64,000 nucleotides of DNA from Nemophila menziesii (GCA_029959085.1 JARWIR010000003.1:33247505-33311504), one strand, 5' to 3'; numbered from the stretch's first letter, positions 23,671-36,892 are shown. Notes: generated from the letters alone by a model not told the origin. Program-made: numbers and translations.

Positions 23671-25320
23671 ATGGAGAAAAATACTGGACAAAGTGAAAGG
23701 CAACCTGAGACGGGTAATAACTCAAGAACAGAAGTTCGTGTACCTGCACCAACACCCATTGGACCAGCCGATAGGCCAGAAAAGTTCAATGGTTCTGACT
23801 TTAAGAGGTGGCAGCAAAAGATTTTGTTCTACCTGACCACTCTAAGCTTGGCAAAATTTCTAAAGGAAGATCCACCAGAAATGGGATCCAATCCAAATAG
23901 TGAGACATATAATGCAGTAGATGCTTGGCAACATGCTGATTTCCTATGTAAGAATTACATTCTAAACTGTTTGGATAACTCCTTATATAATGTGTATAGC
24001 ACCATGCTAACTGCCAAGCAATTATGGGAGTCTCTTGAGAAGAAATACAAGACTGAAGATGCCGGCACAAAGAAATTTGTGATCGCTAAGTTCCTTGATT
24101 TCAAATTGGTGGATTCAAGATCATTAATGTCTCAAGTACAACAGTACCAGTTGATCCTTCATGAGTTGAGTGCTGAAGGTATGAATCTGGTAGAGCCTTT
24201 CCAAGTTGGTGCTCTTGTGGAAAAGCTACCCCCGTTGTATAAAGATTTCAAGAATTACCTCAAGCATAAACGCAAACAGATAAGTCTTGAAGATCTAATT
24301 GTAAGGTTAAGAATCGAGGAAGACAATCGAATGGCTGAAAAGGAAACTAACCCTCGATCATATGAAGCCAAGGCAAATGTTGTGGAACAAGGGAGGACCA
24401 ACCAAAACAACAAGCGCAAGAGGCAAGGGCAGTCAAATAATGAAAACAATAAAAAGGTGAAATTCAACGGGGATTGTCACAACTGTGGAAAGCATGGACA
24501 TCGTGCAAAAGACTGTCGAAACAAAAAGGCACAAGGAAACCAAAAGAAAACTAAGGGTGGTCAGTCATATGTGACTGAGATATCTCAGGGTATTGACGAT
24601 TTGGATCTGGCGGCAACAGTCTCAGAAGTCAACCTCGTCAGCAACCCACGAACGTGGTTGATAGACACTAGAGCAACTCGACATGTGTGCTCAGATAAAT
24701 CTGTGTTCCAAACCTACAAAAAAGCTACAAATGAAGAAATCCTATATATGGGAAATTCTGCCACCTCAAAGGTTCAAGGTACTGGAAAGATTGTACTAAA
24801 GATGACCTCCGGGAAAGAGTTGACCTTGAACAATGTCCTCCATGTTCCAGACATTAGCAAGAACTTAGTTTCTGGTTCCTTACTTAGCAAGGCTGGGTTT
24901 AAAATTGTATTTGTAGCTGATAAGTTTGTATTAACTAAGAACGAAATGTATGTAGGAAAAGGGTACCTAGGTGACGATCTGTTTAAGATGAATGTAATGA
25001 CCGTAGTACCTACAAAAATTGTAACAGATAAAGAAATGAATGAAAATCCTGATTGTGTTTATATGCTTGACTCACCTAATTTATGGCATGATAGATTAGG
25101 ACATGTTAATTTCGGTTCAATAAATAAGTTAGTAAACATTGGGTTATTACCTAATGTGAATTTCAATTCTCAAAAGGAATGTGAAGTATGCGTTGAGTCA
25201 AAATTAACAAAAACCTCATTTAAGTCTATAGAAAGGACTTCGACACCTTTAGAGTTAATTCACAGTGACATATGTGACTTAAATTTGTGCAAACTAGAAG
25301 TGGTAAAAAGTATTTCATAA
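23671..25320 (+). pseudogene. Copia gag, protease and start of integrase
   Basis: A 549-codon ORF. Gag (UBN2-like capsid, residues about 35..240) includes LWESLEKKYKTEDAG. A CCHC zinc knuckle (CHNCGKHGHRAKDC, 24475..24516) follows. The aspartic protease motif reads DTRATRH at 24664 onward, where the family has DTGATRH or DSGATRH: the Gly of the catalytic triad is replaced by Arg at residue 334. Next come the GAG-pre-integrase domain (LWHDRLGHVN, then CEVC) and the integrase start. The frame breaks near 25280 in an A/T run by loss of one base and continues in the next ORF. Confidence 0.93.
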
Positions 25321-27701
25321 CTTTCATTGACGATTGCACAAGGTATTGTCAAATATACTTGCTTCGAAGTAAGGATGAGGCCTTAGAAGCATTTATGCAA
25401 TACAAAACTGAAGTTGAGAATCAACTAAATAAAAAGATTAAGAATCTTAGAACAGATAGGGGAGGAGAATATGTGTCTCCTTTTGAAGAGTTTTGCGCTA
25501 AACATGGAATCATCCATCAAACCACGGCCCCCTACTCGCCTCAACAAAACGGGATTGCTGAACGTAAGAACCGCACGTTGAAGGAAATGATGAATGCCTT
25601 GTTGATTAACTCAGGGTTACCACAAAACTTGTGGGGAGAGGCTTTACTCACCGCAAATCACATCCTCAACAAGGTACCACACAAGAAGGTAGATAAAACT
25701 CCTTACGAATTATGGAAAGGAAAACCACCTTCCTTCAAACACTTAAAAGTGTGGGGATGCTTGGCAAAGGTAGCAATTCCTGCTCCTAAAATGGTCAAAA
25801 TAGGACCAAAGACCATCGATTGCGTCTTTATTGGATATGCTCACAACAGTGCTGCATATAGATTCCTTGTACACAAATCTTGTCATGTTGACATTAACGT
25901 CAATACGGTGATTGAATCAAGAAATGCACATTTCTTTGAAACAACCTTTCCGTACAAGACCACACCAGAATCTGGTTCCTTAAAAAGAACACGTGATGCA
26001 ATTGAAGAAAAGCAAGATCAAGAATCATTGCCAACTGAAAAGCAAGATCAAGAATCATTGCCAAATGAAGGAGAACCAAGAAGAAGTAAGCGGATTAGAA
26101 CCTCTACGTCTTTTGGTCCTGACTTTCTATCTTACATGCTAGATGACGAACCGCGAACATTCAAGGAGGCTATGTCAAACCCTGATGCCCCATACTGGAA
26201 AGAAGCGGTAAATAGCGAGATAGATTCCATTATGAAAAACCATACATGGGAACTAGTGGATCTCCCTCCTGGGAATAAACCACTTGGATGCAAATGGATA
26301 TTCAAGAAGAAACTAAAGACCGATGGGTCTATTGAAAAATACAAGGCTCGCCTTGTTGTAAAAGGTTATAGTAAAAAAGAAGGACTTGATTATTTTGATA
26401 CTTACTCTCCCGTCACGAGAATATCATCCATTCGAATGTTAATCGCTATAGCTTCAATATACAAGCTCGAAATACATCAGATGGATGTAAAAGCAGCCTT
26501 CCTAAATGGAGAACTAAATGAAGAGATATATATGGAACAACCTGAGGGTTACGTAGTTCCAGGTAAGGAGAAGCAAGTATGTAAGCTTGTTAAATCTCTA
26601 TATGGTTTAAAACAGGCACCGAAGCAATGGCATGACAAATTTGATAGATTCATGATCTCGAATGATTTCAAGATAAATGAATGTGACAAATGCGTTTATG
26701 TAAAACAAAATGAGACTAGATATGTCATTGTCTGTTTATATGTGGATGATATGTTAATCATTGGAAGTAACAATGATATGATTAAATTCACCAAAAGGAT
26801 GCTTTCAAGTAAGTTTGACATGAAAGATCTAGGCATTGCGGATGTTATTTTGGGTATCAAGATTCTCCGAACATCTGAAGGTATTATACTATCTCAGTCA
26901 CACTATATTGAGAAAGTATTAAACAAATTTAGTAATGGCGACACAAATATCGCCAAGACACCAGTTGATGTAAATTTACATCTTGCTAAGAACACTGGTG
27001 ATATGATCAACCAGTTGGAGTACTCTCGGATTATTGGGAGTCTCATGTACTTAACGAACTGCACTAGGCCAGATATAGCACATGCAGTAAGCAAGCTATG
27101 TAGGTTTACAAATAATCCGGGGAAGAATCACTGGATTGCTATTGTAAGAGTTCTAAGGTATCTTAGATACACTATGAACGAAGGGTTGTTGTACACAGGA
27201 TATCCAGCTGTACTAGAAGGATACAGTGATGCAAACTGGATATCAGACTCCACCGACTCAAAATCCACAAGTGGATTTGTCTACATGTTAGGAGGAGCAG
27301 CTGTGTCTTGGAAATCCACTAAGCAAACGTGCATAGCCAGATCAACTATGGAATCTGAGTTTATAGCTTTAGACAAAGATGCTGAAGAAGCCGAGTGGCT
27401 TCGTAATTTCCTAGAGGATATTCCTAATTGGCCAAAGCCTGTGTGAGCTATCAGCATACATTGCAATAGTCAAAGTGCCATTGGTAGGGCACTAAACGAA
27501 ATGGATAACGGTAAGTCTAGACACATACGTCGTAGACACAATACCGTTAGACAATTGCTCTCAAACGGAATTATCACAATTGATTATGTTCGATCAAAGG
27601 ATAATATAGCGGATCCACTGACCAAAGGTCTACAAAGAGAGCAAGTGCGAGTGTTGTCAAGGAGAATGGGTCTTAAGCCTACGAAAGCTGAGTTGCCATG
27701 A
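25287..27701 (+). pseudogene. Copia integrase, reverse transcriptase and RNase H
   Basis: This continues the polyprotein after the frameshift: integrase core ([33 protein letters not shown]), integrase C-terminal part, then reverse transcriptase ([39 protein letters not shown] and the catalytic YVDD at 26739..26750) and RNase H ([19 protein letters not shown]). A TGA at 27444..27446 interrupts RNase H. The frame then stays open through DYVRSKDNIADPLTKGL to the natural stop at 27701. With the upstream frameshift and protease change the element cannot make a working polyprotein. Confidence 0.93.
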
Positions 27702-28304
27702 TGGGAACCCTACCTAGCAGAGTGGAGATCCCACAATCTAGGTTCAAAGGGAAAACTGAATCATGAAACTGCAATTTGGTGCGATGCACTGTGGGGAAAC
27801 CTCCCTAAACCATTCTTAGGACAAAAATTAAACAGTGCTACATGTAAAATTGAAGGATAAGTTAAACTTTTAATGGTTCTTGTATCTTCTAACATAAGAT
27901 AGAGTAATGCAGAATAATCTCGACAAGAGACCACCTATATGAATAACATGGGTAGGGCCGCCCTACGAGAATTTGTAATGGCGAAATTCTCCGACGGTTA
28001 TTCATGAAATACCAGGAGTTGTCCAGGGCCGTAAATGGACACAACCGTGAGAACCAAATAATGTTTCGAAGTATACTATGTAATTTCTATTGTCTTGGTT
28101 TACATAAAAGATGAATAGTTCAAGACATCACGTTCACTAGTTAGCAAGTAAATCCGATAGCTCTTACTACAGAAGGTTCAAGGCCAAAAGCTACCTTTCT
28201 CGATGTAGTATTCTTCTACGCTTCTCTCTCGCTCTCTCCGTGTTTAGCATTCTTTTGCATAATTTTTTTTAAGGTGGTTAGTCAATTTCCATTCATGTGG
28301 GGAT
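27702..28304 (+). other. 3' untranslated region of the Copia element with polypurine tract
   Basis: Noncoding. The purine-rich TGTGGGGAT at 28296..28304 directly precedes the 3' LTR and is the likely plus-strand primer. Confidence 0.7.
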
Positions 28305-29065
28305 TGTTGGTAAAATGAGATTTTTACCCAAGGGATGACCATGTTTACGATGACAGTGGGTGACTCAATTTAAAGAAATGATTCGAATATTAATTAACGT
28401 ATTACATTCATCTGGTAAAAATCATTTGAAGTTGAATGAGAAATTGAGTCATAGAATTTGAAGAAATTAAAAGAAAAAAAATTAAAATAAATAATAATAC
28501 ATGTTATTTATTTTATTTTTCTTTTGGTTATGAAGCAAAGCAAAAAAAAAAAGTACTGCTGGGCTTTGAATCTGGGCCTCCAAGCTAGTGGGCTTTGGGG
28601 CCAGACTTTCATACAATCTGGACCAGCTTATGTTTTGGTCTTCTATACTAAACTAAACGTTGTGTCTTTTAATGTAACGTATCTTCAAATGAACCATCAC
28701 AACTCTTTTGCCTAATCCACCTTTTCATCTTCTATAAATAGTTGGCCAACTCAAACATTTTCATTCATTCATTTTTTTCAAAGCATTAAAATTATAAGAG
28801 AGAGAGATCGAAAGAAGCAGCATTATTAAGTTCGTCGAAATTCTTAAGAATTCGTGTGTCAGTTTCTTTTGAATAGTTTTTGTCGTTGTATCCTGGAGGT
28901 TGAAGCCCACAAACGTAAGACATCGGTACGTGGCCTAAATACCTTAAAGACATCGGATCTAATCCGAGCCTCGACAAGTAAAGTTGTTTATTTATATATA
29001 CTTTTATTTTATTTCTGCATTAGTTTCTATATTGTTTTACTGGTTTATACAAATAAAACACAACA
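28305..29065 (+). repeat. 3' LTR of the plus-strand Copia element
   Basis: Nearly identical to 22699..23461. It ends CAACA directly before the second copy of the CATAT duplication. Confidence 0.95.
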
Positions 29066-29440
29066 CATATATAACTTGTGCTCCTAAAAGTGCCTTTTAG
29101 AGACAAAATTTAGAGTATTTTACTGTGTTTATGACCAGCAAGAGAAGAACATGATGATGCACTAACTTCTCTTCCAGATACTCTGAACAATGAATATATC
29201 TTCCATCTGGTGGTCCATAACCTAAGATAATACATGAGAGCATGAATAAAAATATTTTCGAGGTATACCAACAATAAAAAGAGGTAATTTATTTTAATAA
29301 TCCTAACCCGTCTACAAAACACAGTTTAAAACTAGGTAACATCAAAATTGAACTCTAAATCTAAGAAACTTAAAAATTATTGACATCAACGCACACATTG
29401 AAGGTGAAGTTATACAAGCAAGTCATGTTATACATTCGTA
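29066..29440 (-). pseudogene. RHON1-like gene, unit B, 5' part of exon 2 and partial intron 1
   Basis: It matches unit A 49229..49502. The VSASSCSSLAGHKH stretch is readable, but a one-base loss, an inserted segment (near 29160) and a stop (SKIL*) break the frame. Homology stops inside intron 1, so the exon 1 start codon is absent. Together with the Copia insertion this makes the unit B gene a pseudogene. Confidence 0.82.
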
Positions 29441-29584
29441 AGGGCTTTTGACTTTGGGCTTTCTCATTAGAGGTTTGTCTTACCTTGGGATGGGTTTGTT
29501 TTGGACTAATAGCGGATGGACCATCTGTTACCAAAAGAATATTTGGATTGGTTAAAGGATGCATTTTTTAGGCGAGGTTGGCCA

Positions 29585-29971
29585 TGTTGGAAGCTGATAA
29601 AAAATATGAGAGGTGATATATAAAAACAATACTAGACAGGAGAATATAAACTTTAGCTCTATTTTTTTTTACAATTTTTCTTACACTTTTTCTTACTGAT
29701 GAATTACAATGCTACTACTATTAATATTAGTAGAATACTAAAGGCACTATATAGATACTTAGAATACAGACATAAAATCTTGACCTTCAAGCTACTTAGA
29801 AGTCCAACGATCTGTCTTCATTCACTGTCTTGATTCACTGATCACCTTGGCCAACGATCTGTCTTCATTCATTAATTATCAAGCAGATGACTTTCCAAAT
29901 TCTTCTAAATACATTGCATTATTTTGATACGCGTAGTCTATATCCATTAAATATATCAAGTTTAATTATCA
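29585..29971 (-). repeat. 3' LTR of the outer Copia element
   Basis: On the minus strand it starts TGATAATTAAAC and ends CTTCCAACA. A polypurine tract (AAGGGGGAG on the minus strand, 29975..29983) lies just inside. Confidence 0.93.
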
Positions 29972-29984
29972 AAACTCCCCCTTA

Positions 29985-31012
29985 AACTTGATGCTCGCAT
30001 TCCAAGACGACTCTTCAATTTCTCGAACACGTCTTTTCTTAAAGGCTTTGTGAAAATGTCTGTTACTTGATCATCGGTTTTCACATATTTGACTTGAACC
30101 TCCTTCTTGGCAATACATTCCCTGATGAAGTGAAAACGAGTATCTGTGTGTTTACTTCTATCGTGAAATACATGATTCTTTGCTAAAGCAATTGCTTACT
30201 TGTTATCAACGTGAATATCTGTTGACTCAACTTGATTAAATCCCAACTCTTTAAGCAGATTTCTTAGCCAAAGTGCATGACACACACTAGATGTTGCAAC
30301 CACGTATTCAGCTTCACATGTTGACAATGTGACAATTGGCTGCTTCTTTGAAATCCAGGTGAAAGCTGATTCACCAAAGTAGAAAACAAAACCTGTTGTA
30401 CTCTTGCGATCATCAATATCTCCTGCCCAATCACTATCGCTATATCCTACCAACTTTAAGTTTCCAGAAGAAGGATATAAAATTCCATGATCTATAGTAC
30501 GTTTAATATATCGAAGAATCCTCTTTGCTACTTTAAAATGATAGATGGTCGGGGTCTCCATAAAACGACTAATAAGACCAACAGCATACAGAATATCTGG
30601 TCTAGTGTAGGTTAAGTACCTTAGGCTTCCAATCAAGCTTTTAAATAAGGTCGGATCGACCGGTTCTCCACCAATATCCTTAGATAACTTCTCACCTACA
30701 TCGATCGGGGTGCTAATGGACTCGCAATTCTCCATTTTAAATTTCTTTAGAACTTCTCTGGCATAACTTTCTTGACAGATGAAAGTTCCCTCACTACTTT
30801 GTTGCACCTCGATCCCAAGATAATAAGACATCAAACCGATGCCTGTCATCTCAAACTCCTCGGTCATTTCTTTTTTAAATGAGGCAATCATTTCATCGTT
30901 GTTTCCTGAAAATATTAAATCATCGACATAGAGACAAACTATTAGGATATCTTCTTTTTCATTTGTCTTGACATAGAGTGCATGCTCGTGTGGGCATTTA
31001 TTGAATCCCTTC
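29985..31012 (-). pseudogene. Outer Copia RT (second half) and RNase H
   Basis: This continues the RT from 38320 after the inner insertion. The catalytic YVDD is intact at 30919..30930. GIGLMSYYLGIEVQQ and the RNase H motifs (YSDSDWAGD, LSTCEAEYVVA) follow. A single in-frame TAA at 30196..30198 interrupts RNase H, after which the frame stays open to the LTR edge. Confidence 0.92.
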
Positions 31013-31463
31013 TGTTACTCTTGAATATAAAACAAGAAGGTTTATTAGACAAACCTTATACGCAGCGGATTGAAATGAAGAGTCCTGAATTTAGCCTTCT
31101 TGTAATTGATTGAATTGGAATGAATCACTTCTGCTATCTGATCGTAAGTTTAATTACTAGAACTAAACTTTTTGTTTTCACCACCTAAATGTCTCAGAAT
31201 TATCTATTGTGTGTTATTGATTTGGAGAGAAAATATTTGTACGCTTGAATTGTGTTGTCTGTGTTGTTGTGATTTTGTGAGAAAGAGAGGTCTATTTATA
31301 GAACTGGAGAGTTGGTTTATTGCCTGTAAATAAACCACTCTCCCACTTTATCCACCTCATCCACCATCTAAGTGGGAAGTTATCTTTGATAACTTCCCTG
31401 TACGCTCATGTCTTTCCCATCATGGGTGACATGGGATAAAAATATTTATTTTTATTTCTTTCA
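31013..31463 (-). repeat. 3' LTR of the inner Copia element
   Basis: It runs TGTTACTC to TTTCTTTCA on the plus strand. A minus-strand polypurine tract (GAGTGGGAGAA, 31464..31474) borders it on the inside. Confidence 0.93.
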
Positions 31464-31474
31464 TTCTCCCACTC

Positions 31475-32620
31475 GCACATGATGGAGTTACAATCATTTC
31501 CTTTAGGTACATGCATTTCAATGCACCATACATCAATATTTCTCAAATCTTCTCATATACACATTTCTAGAATAATTCATCATACTTGACAAAATAGGTC
31601 GTGCGACCGACAAGCGTACGAGCATACGTTACTAATAACCTGTTAGGGTACATAGTTGCTCAAATGAAACTTCATTCCTTACGTATCTTGTAGTACCCCA
31701 GACTAATAATTTATTGTATCATATTCAGTAACTCTGACCCCTTTAAATTTATATCACATTGTTTATGTGATCAAAAGAGTTCACTGACATAACTTCATGT
31801 GTCTCACTATCATGTTATGGTCCAAATTGACTTACATGATCAGTACCTGCAAGCACACACTTTGATACAGAATTTTAGTCTTACATTTACACTTATATCC
31901 TTTTACGTTGATTAGGTTGCTTTCCCAAACATACCCCATTAGACCGAATCATTCATGATCATTAGTAGTATGTTCAAAGTAGCATACACCTAATCAAAAT
32001 ATCAAGACATAGTCAAAAGTAATAAGGGCACAATTTTGAAGGCATCACACAATGAAGAGACATGGATCGACTCTTCACTTCCTTCTGGTCGAAAGCACAT
32101 GTGGTATGACACACGTGTTATGGTATTATTCATATAGCTCCAATTGTATGTCACAATTTTATAAATACCATACAGATATATAATTAGACAAGCCTCGTTG
32201 CCTAAGATGAATTCTTCGATTGATCAACCCTTCTATGAAATCAATCAAGCAACTCATATCTGGTTATTATAGACTAAGTAGATAGTGGGATTCTACTTCG
32301 GTCATAATATAAGCTTAACATGGTTTATCAATGTTTATGATCTCATCTTAACACTTAGTTAAGGCGACTATCTTAACTCAAGTTATCTTAAGGGTTCTTC
32401 ACTACTATGAGTCAGTCTCATCTTTGCGCACTTCTTGTGCCAAAGGCGATTGCCCGTGTGATAGGGCCAATCTCAGTCTATAGGACATACATACTTCAAA
32501 AATTACACGCATTATAATATATATAAAACATGATATTATTAAAATAAACAGTTAAATAAACATACTAATGAAAATATATATATGAATGCACATAAACTCG
32601 CAATATTCATACATTATATC
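31475..32620 (-). other. Noncoding 3' region of the inner Copia element
   Basis: About 1.1 kb between the end of pol and the 3' LTR. It has no ORF of note, is AT-rich, and shows no second gene or envelope-like ORF. Confidence 0.6.
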
Positions 32621-32624
32621 TTGC

Positions 32625-34650
32625 TTAATCATATAGATTTAACATATCCATAAATATATCCCTTGGGATATTCTTTGTGAATGGATCAGCAAGCATATTG
32701 CGTGTGTGTATGTATTGCAAATCAACATCCTTTTGTGCAATAATATCTCTAACAATGTTATACTTTATATCAATGTGTTTGGTCATACTGTGATACTTAG
32801 GAGCTTTCACACAAGCCTTTTCAGCTTGACTATCACAATGTATAATGTCCCGACTCCCACTATCGCCTGAGAATCCTAAATGTCCATAATAACCTGTTTA
32901 ACCAAACAGCCTCTGGAACCACAGCTGAGCATGCTACAAACTCAGCTTCCATTGTGGAAAAAAATTATACAGGTTTGTTTCTTATTACTTCAAGAAATTG
33001 TGCAATTATTCAACATGAATACATCACCTGAGGTAGATTTACCCCCATATATATCACTAGCCCAAATAGCGTAATATATCCTTCTAGGTGTAATCTATTT
33101 CCTCGAAAGCATAAGGCATGATCCATAGTGCCCTTTTAGATATCTCAATATCTTTTTCACAACTTTCGAATTATCTTGTCCTAGGTTCGATTAAAATGAC
33201 TAACTAAATCTACCACATAACATATGTCTCGCCTAATTCACATCATAACATATATAAGACTATCCATGGAACTAAAATATGACACTGTATACATTTTCTG
33301 TTTCTCTTCTGGAGTACTGGGACACATGTCGAGAGTTAAGTTTATTCCATTTTCTATAGGAGTGTCAATTGTATTGCACTTAGTCATGCTAAAGCGCTCA
33401 ATTATATTCATGATGTAAGGTTCTTGAGACAAATATAATAGTCCTCTAGACCTATCTCTACTAATCTTAACACCAAGAATATAATTTGCTTCTCCCATAT
33501 ATTTCATATCAAATTGAGAAGCTAGCTACTCTTTATTAGCTTGAATAAACTCTTTATCATCCCCTGCTATCACAAAATTTCTTGGAACATTTAATATAAA
33601 CACAGTGATTTTCACTTATCATCTCAAATCCATTTGATGAAACGACTTCATGAAATCTCAAATTCCACTGTCTTGAGGCTTTCTTAAGATCATATATTGA
33701 TTTTAACAATCTACATATTTTATTCTCTTGATCTTTTGCAACGAAACCCGAGGGTTGTTCCATGAAAATAACCTTTTCTAAATCTCCATTTAGAAATGTA
33801 GTTTTAACATCCATTTGGTGCAACTCCAGATTGAGATGCGCCACAATAGCTAAAAATAAGACGTATTGAGGTAAATCTAACAACAGGAGAAAAAATTTCC
33901 TCAAAAACTATTCCTTCCCATTGAGTAGAGCCTTTCGCTACCAAGCGAGCTTTTTACATGTCAATGTAATTGTCAAGTTTTCCTCTTTATTTTGAGAACC
34001 CATTTATTCCCAATCGTCTTACGTCTTTTCGGGAGATTGACCAGTTCCCATACCTGGTTTTTCTTCATCGACTCCATTTCTTCTTCCATTGCTTTCTTCC
34101 TTTCATTCTTAGCAGGACATGAGAATGCTTCATTAACTGATCGAGGTTCTTCTTCGTCTTATGGAGTTATCATAAAGACTTCTCCTTCAATTTCAAATCG
34201 ACGACGAGGAACTAAACCTCTAGCACTTCTCTTAAGTTGAGAATCCTGAGAAATAGGATTACTAGATGATGCAATGGTTTCTTCCATCTCAAGATTTATA
34301 GGAGTGTCTGTCTCTATTTCTTGAGTATGTGTTACCTCATCAGGTGTCACATTTGTTTTCATATCATCTTCCTGAATCTCATTTAATTCACATAAAATGA
34401 AAATTCTGTCAACTTCACATCTGTTGGGAAAATCATTCTCTAAGAATGTAACATCTCGTGACTCAACTTCAGTAAGACCCCCATCGTTATGTTCACCAAT
34501 AAACACATATCCTTTAGAGTGAGCTGGGTATCTAATAAAGATACACTTCTTACCTCTTAGACCTAACTTCCCATATTTATAAGATAGATCATGAACATAG
34601 TCTGCCGACCCTAGGGTCACAAGTAGTTCATAAGGAGTTTGATAGAACAA
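32625..34650 (-). pseudogene. Inner Copia pol: integrase end, RT and RNase H, degraded
   Basis: Pieces in shifting frames. The integrase C-terminal part lies at 34159..34650 (GKKCIFIRYPAHSKGY, EVESRDVTFLENDFP). RT lies at 33557..33904 ([31 protein letters not shown]) and 33238..33507 (MGEANYILGVKISRD). The RNase H end lies at 32625..32810 (KHIDIKYNIVRD, DPFTKNIP). Between CVYIK and AGDDKEFI, near 33580, the segment that carries the YVDD catalytic box is deleted, so this RT is dead. Confidence 0.88.
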
Positions 34651-36460
34651 TCATTGTGGGTATTTGGTTAAGTATATAACTAGCAGTAGGCAAGGAATCT
34701 CCACATATTAGCTTGTGCCATCATAGACTTAACCATTTCTAGGAGAGTTCTCACTTTTTCATCACACAGTTCTTTCAACTGATCCAATAGATATTCACGT
34801 GATTAAGGTTTTTATTTTCCTCTCTAACTGATTTTCTACTTCATTGAAATATATCATAAGAAAATTTCAATGCTACAGATGTATGAAAAATCAGGTAAAC
34901 ATAACCAAAACTAGTGAAATTATCTATAAAAGTGATAAAATAAAGTCCCCATGTATATTTTGAACATTCATTGGGTCACAGATATCTACATGAATTACTT
35001 GCAATGGGTACTCGACTCGTTTAGCCTTTTCAAAAAATGGTTTCCCTTTGCTTTATCTGCTAGACAATTTTCATAAGTTGGCAAGTCGACTCTAGTCAAT
35101 GAACCCAAAAAGTTCGCCTTAGCCAACAAATTCATACGGTCTTGTCCAATATGAACTAGTCTAGCATTCCATACTTTTCTTCTACGTGAAAATTACTAGA
35201 AGAAGTATTAGTAGAAAAGCAACTACTTACATAATAACTATTAAATGAGTTATCATCATCTAGTACTACTAAAACATGAGAAATAAAACCAAAAACTTAA
35301 TACTTAGCGTCATAATAGATGTCTACTTGATTGTTATGAATATGCATATTAAAACCTAATCCTAGAAGAACAATGACCAAGACCAAATTCCTTCGAATTT
35401 CAGGTGCGTAAAGTGCATTATCTAGATATAAGGTTTTACCACCTTGCAAGTGTCAAATATGTTGGCTTCAACCTTGTTGTTGTCTCCTACCTCATATCCA
35501 TCACGTTTCCTTTGGAATTAGATGGTACTCTATACATGCCTCTTGGTCTTAGGCTACATGGTCTGTCACTTCTGAATCCACAATCCACAAAGGATTAGAA
35601 TCAACTAGCAAACAGTACTGGTAACATATGTAAAGTTATATGAAGTAAATGATATTTCTATCTTTATCCTCACTCGCGAGCGAAGTGACCTATCTTGTCA
35701 CAATTATAGCATTTTACTTTACTCTCGTCTTTCTTAAAAAAAAGTTGTTACCACCATTCTCGTTCTTCTTGGAAGCATGCTCATTTTCGTTTCTCTTCCC
35801 ATTGTTCTTGCACTTAATGTCAGAACCTTTGTGGGAACTTGACTCAGCAATATATAAGTCTGACGCTGAGACTTAAGTGCATCAAGACGTTTATCTTCCA
35901 ACGTCACATGATGAGCAACAAAAAGTTATGATATGGTCATTTTGAGTCAAGTTTATCTTCAAATGCTCCTACTTATTTGAAAGAGATTGGATCACAGCTT
36001 GAACCTGATGTTCATCAGCAAGGTTATGACCTGCATTCCAAGTTCCCTAATCATATTAGACATCTCCCAAAGATGCTTGGTTTGATTAGGTTTCCTCTTG
36101 TAAGTGTCAAACTTAATGATCAATTGACTCAACTTAGTCATAGTTGTACCCTTGTACTTTTCATTAAGAGCGTCCCACATCTCGTGAGCAGTGGGGTATT
36201 ATTGACACTCATGGACAAGATCGTCATACATGGATCTTATCAAGATGCCTCTTGTAGTGAAATATCTCTTTTTCCACTTCTCATAAGCCTCCATGTCCCT
36301 TTTGTTTTGAGTTGTGATGCCTTCCTTAGGCTGAGCCATGACATTGTTAATAACCTCAAGAATTCTTGTTCCTCTAGAACATAATGTATTTTGAGTTTAC
36401 CAAGGTATAGTTCTCACCATTCATTATGTCTCCTTTGATATCATCAATGACGGTTGTCAT
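34651..36460 (-). pseudogene. Inner Copia gag, zinc knuckle, protease and integrase start, degraded
   Basis: The gag ATG (MTTVIDDIKG) lies at 36460. A UBN2-like block (MWDALNEKYKGTT) lies at 35992..36180, preceded by an in-frame TAA. A zinc knuckle (YNCDKIGHFARE) lies near 35690. Fragments of protease and integrase (PLQVIHVDICDP near 35000) follow. Numerous stops and frame changes are present. The same lesions are partly shared with copy 1, so several predate their separation. Confidence 0.8.
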
Positions 36461-36892
36461 TTTCTTATAAAGTAAGAGATTTTTCATTAGTATACATACA
36501 ATTATTTAACTACCCAATGCTATTAATGCAAATAGAATGAATAAGAAAGATAACAAAATAAGTGATAAAGAAAGTTCACTATGTTCCCAATCATGAACCA
36601 CCATATTTTGTTTGTCTTAATGATTCAATCAATTTCATTAACTGCAAAAAATAAGTTCTCCAACTTACTCTAACATAACTAGAGTGAAAATGTATGAATA
36701 TAAACAACTAATAACATAAAAAACAAAGAAACTAGTTGAATTTATACATAAATGAAATACATGTTCATTAAAGAAATAACTGAATTAAAACAACTAATGC
36801 AATTCCTAACAAACAGGGATTAAAAAAATTGAAAAAAAAAAACAAACCACTAAGCAAACTACCTATTGCAAGTCCTAACTAGCATACGCCTT

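Larger units (their letters stand above)
22699..29065 (+). mobile_element. Ty1/Copia LTR retrotransposon inserted in RHON1-B (6367 bp)
   Basis: LTRs at 22699..23461 and 28305..29065 flank gag-pol. The 5-bp target duplication CATAT is perfect (22694..22698 and 29066..29070). Joining the flanks restores the unit A sequence around TGCAAATATAACTTG, which proves insertion into exon 2 of RHON1-B. By eye the LTRs differ at roughly 19 places, so this is a recent insertion. The coding region has a mutated protease motif, one frameshift and one premature stop. Confidence 0.96.
8870..29440. repeat. Segmental duplication unit B (with many later insertions)
   Basis: Blocks at about 8870..10700, 12270..12650, 13370..13595, 14797..15000, 21560..22698 and 29066..29440 match unit A (44308..49510) in order and orientation. 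The gaps between blocks are transposons: hAT MITE 10706..11436, SINE 13095..13330, nested MITEs 13596..14793, LINE 15000..21560 and Copia 22699..29065. Homology begins near AAATTATCACTTAAGAG on the left. It ends near ATGTTATACATTC on the right, inside what is intron 1 of RHON1 in unit A. Confidence 0.85.

Noticed and set aside
31475..32620. Envelope-like gene between pol and 3' LTR of the inner Copia element
   Set aside because: The stretch has stops in all frames and no membrane segment, so there is no basis for an envelope call.
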